This document shows positions 5,147 through 6,591 of a stretch of DNA of 6,591 nt, piece by piece; the first letter of the stretch is position 1, and the number at the start of each line of letters is the position of its first letter. Under the pieces are notes generated by a model, which was not told where the DNA came from, searched no databases, and saw nothing but the letters and a program-made list of their open reading frames with translations. Origin of the DNA: Victivallales bacterium (lineage in GTDB: Bacteria > Verrucomicrobiota > Lentisphaeria > Oligosphaerales > Oligosphaeraceae); contig JAFZZD010000113.1 in assembly GCA_017615955.1 (NCBI GenBank), forward strand, positions 1 through 6,591, written 5' to 3'. A program made the translations under genes and the position numbers.

Positions 5147-6373
5147 ATGAAGAAGCTGTTGTTGTTGAGTTTGTCCGTATTGCTTGCTGGCTGCATTAGT
5201 GCTTCGGGTGTCAAGGAGGCTGGTGTTGTTGATTCTGGCACTTCCTACGCAAAGGAGGCCCTGCAGAAATTTGTGGATTCTGGCGAGATGCCAGGCGCAG
5301 TCTGCGTGTATTATGACAATGGCGTTCAGGAGACTGCCTGCATAGGTTATGCCGATGTGAGTACAAAGAGGCCAATCACCATTGACGACCATTATATGCA
5401 GTGCTCGCAGACGAAGGGCTTCTGTGGCGTGACCATCGCCATTCTTGTGGAGGAGGGGAAGCTGTCCCTGGACGATCCGGTATCGAAATATCTCCCTGAA
5501 TTCAAGGAATTGTGGATTGAGCAGTCCAACAAGGACGGCGTCAGGACGCTGGTGAAGGCCAAGAACACGTTGACTGTGAGGATGGTCATGAACCACACTG
5601 GCGGCTTTGGCTTTGAGCTGCCCAATTACACTTCCATGGGCGGCTGGTCCCGTCGCATGCCATTGCGCTCCGTGGCTGTAATGGCTGCCTCCATTCCGAT
5701 AGCGTTCGAGCCAGGCACAAAGGCCAAATACTCCAATGTGGGCATTGACATCGGCGCGGCTGTGGTGGAGGTTGTCACGGGAATGCGCTGGGAGAAGTTC
5801 CTGCAGGAGCGTGTGCTGGATCCGCTCGGCATGAAGGAAACCACCTTCTGGCCCAGCGACAAGCAGCTGGCCACAAAGATTGAAATCTACAATATCCAGC
5901 CGGAGCAGCCAGCGAAATGGGTGGAACAGAACTCCGCCATGCAGCAACCATATAACGATGACCGCGTTTTCTCCTCGGCAGGCGCAGGATTGTGGACCAC
6001 GGTGCGCGACCAGTTGAAATTCTACAAGATGCTGATGAACCTGGGCGTAGGCGACAATGGCGTTCGCATTCTCAAGGAGGAGACGGTGAAGTCCATACTA
6101 GCCACATCTACTCGTCCTGAGGGGCTGGGCGGTTATTCGCTTGGCCTGAACGCGCCTGTCAAAGACGATGAAGAGCAATGGTTCGGCCATGGCGGCGCCT
6201 GGCATACAAGTTGCTACGTGAACTGGCATAAGAAGCAGTTGAAGCTGTTTGCCGTGCAGTATGTTGGCAAACCTGGCAATATCACCAAGGCCAACAGGGA
6301 GGCATCGGACAAATTCTTCAAGGAGCAGAAGAAAAAGGCTGGTCTGGACGACTACACAGGCCGCATGGAATAA
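5147..6373 (+). CDS. Lipoprotein serine hydrolase of the beta-lactamase / DD-peptidase family
   Basis: This 408-residue protein has a lipoprotein signal: MKK, a hydrophobic stretch (4-14) and lipobox LAGC with lipidated Cys16. There is no Asp at +2, so outer-membrane sorting is likely in a Gram-negative cell. The mature domain (about 35-390) is of the class C beta-lactamase-related fold. It has the nucleophile motif SxxK as SQTK (Ser87, Lys90), NHTGG (149-153), the second motif YxN as YSN (Tyr195-Asn197), PLGMKETTFWP, SSAGAGLWTT and the third motif HGG (348-350) in place of KTG. The HGG form is common in esterases, D-aminopeptidases and uncharacterised members, so true beta-lactamase activity should not be assumed; the substrate may be a cell-wall peptide or an ester. 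The start has AAGGAG with 8-nt spacing. It ends in a charged tail and is followed by a strong terminator. It has no evident link to the sulfur genes upstream. Confidence 0.88.
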   Translation: MKKLLLLSLSVLLAGCISASGVKEAGVVDSGTSYAKEALQKFVDSGEMPGAVCVYYDNGVQETACIGYADVSTKRPITIDDHYMQCSQTKGFCGVTIAILVEEGKLSLDDPVSKYLPEFKELWIEQSNKDGVRTLVKAKNTLTVRMVMNHTGGFGFELPNYTSMGGWSRRMPLRSVAVMAASIPIAFEPGTKAKYSNVGIDIGAAVVEVVTGMRWEKFLQERVLDPLGMKETTFWPSDKQLATKIEIYNIQPEQPAKWVEQNSAMQQPYNDDRVFSSAGAGLWTTVRDQLKFYKMLMNLGVGDNGVRILKEETVKSILATSTRPEGLGGYSLGLNAPVKDDEEQWFGHGGAWHTSCYVNWHKKQLKLFAVQYVGKPGNITKANREASDKFFKEQKKKAGLDDYTGRME

Positions 6374-6388
6374 ATCCTGAAAGGCGGT

Positions 6389-6431
6389 ATGGCGCATTTG
6401 GCCGAGGCCAGATGCGCCATTTATTTTTTTT
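6389..6431 (+). terminator. Intrinsic terminator after the serine hydrolase gene
   Basis: ATGGCGCATTTGGC (6389-6402) pairs with GCCAGATGCGCCAT (6407-6420) across a CGAG loop, giving a 14-bp stem with one G-T pair. TTATTTTTTTT (6421-6431) follows at once. It starts 16 nt after the stop codon. This is the only classical rho-independent terminator in the window. Confidence 0.92.
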
Positions 6432-6591
6432 GTTACGCTATGTTCCCCAAGAGGGTAGGCAATTGAAGCCGCGAAGCGGCCAGTGTCCGCAATGGCACAA
6501 CCATGGCCGGCGCTTGTTTTTTCCACAGCTTTGCTCCGGAGAGGGCTGCGGAGCAGCCCCATTTGAGTAACCGCAGGTGGAGCGCAGCGAC
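6432..6591. other. Non-coding tail with GNA-loop hairpins
   Basis: No convincing gene is present. Two perfect short hairpins are seen: GCCGC-GAA-GCGGC (6468-6480) and GGGCTGC-GGA-GCAGCCC (6543-6559). Both are capped by a GCGNAGC core, which is known to form unusually stable DNA mini-hairpins. A third GA-rich segment (6571-6591, CCGCAGGTGGAGCGCAGCGA) is cut by the window end and may be the left arm of another hairpin. A single-mismatch DnaA-box-like TTTTCCACA is at 6519-6527. The region may be a palindromic repeat cluster or the edge of another element. Confidence 0.55.

Noticed and set aside
6098..6562. 154-codon minus-strand frame at the right end
   Set aside because: It runs through the intrinsic terminator and the hydrolase gene on the opposite strand, with no recognisable motif.

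Overview
The window comes from a Gram-negative bacterium with GC-rich coding DNA and very AT-rich control regions. It carries a lipoprotein-type serine hydrolase, a full-length NifU/NifS pair and two kinds of interspersed repeat. Repeats of these two styles (GCAGAGGC-type and CACAGATT-type) are, from memory, common in PVC-group genomes such as Lentisphaerota and relatives and in some cyanobacteria. A PVC-type, possibly gut, anaerobe is my best guess, but no marker gene here proves it.

Layout: positions 1-130 hold an 8-bp tandem repeat array lying just past the 3' end of nifS. Positions 131-2170 (minus strand) are a tight two-gene operon, nifU then nifS, with a 3-nt gap. Positions 2171-2520 are a divergent, AT-rich control region with a -10 element and two dyads for nifU, and phased A/T tracts plus a good sigma70-like promoter for cysK. 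Positions 2521-3447 encode cysteine synthase CysK. A 75-bp inverted repeat (3453-3527), tipped at each end by a perfect DnaA-box sequence, separates it from metY (3576-4859), an O-acetylhomoserine sulfhydrylase. The metY stop codon lies inside the first unit of a second GCAGAGGC array (4857-5020), which folds into a long hairpin. Positions 5147-6373 encode a beta-lactamase-family lipoprotein followed by a strong intrinsic terminator. The last 160 bases hold small hairpins with GNA-type loops and no convincing gene.

The first four genes form a coherent sulfur module. CysK fixes sulfide onto O-acetylserine to give cysteine, and MetY fixes sulfide onto O-acetylhomoserine to give homocysteine for methionine. 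NifS strips sulfur from cysteine and NifU uses it to build Fe-S clusters. No nitrogenase gene is visible, so nifUS is probably the general Fe-S assembly system rather than a nitrogen-fixation accessory. The enzymes are ordinary. The unusual material is between the genes: all three inter- or post-genic spacers that follow sulfur genes are occupied by short-period repeat elements starting within 0-6 nt of a stop codon, and one family carries perfect inverted DnaA boxes.
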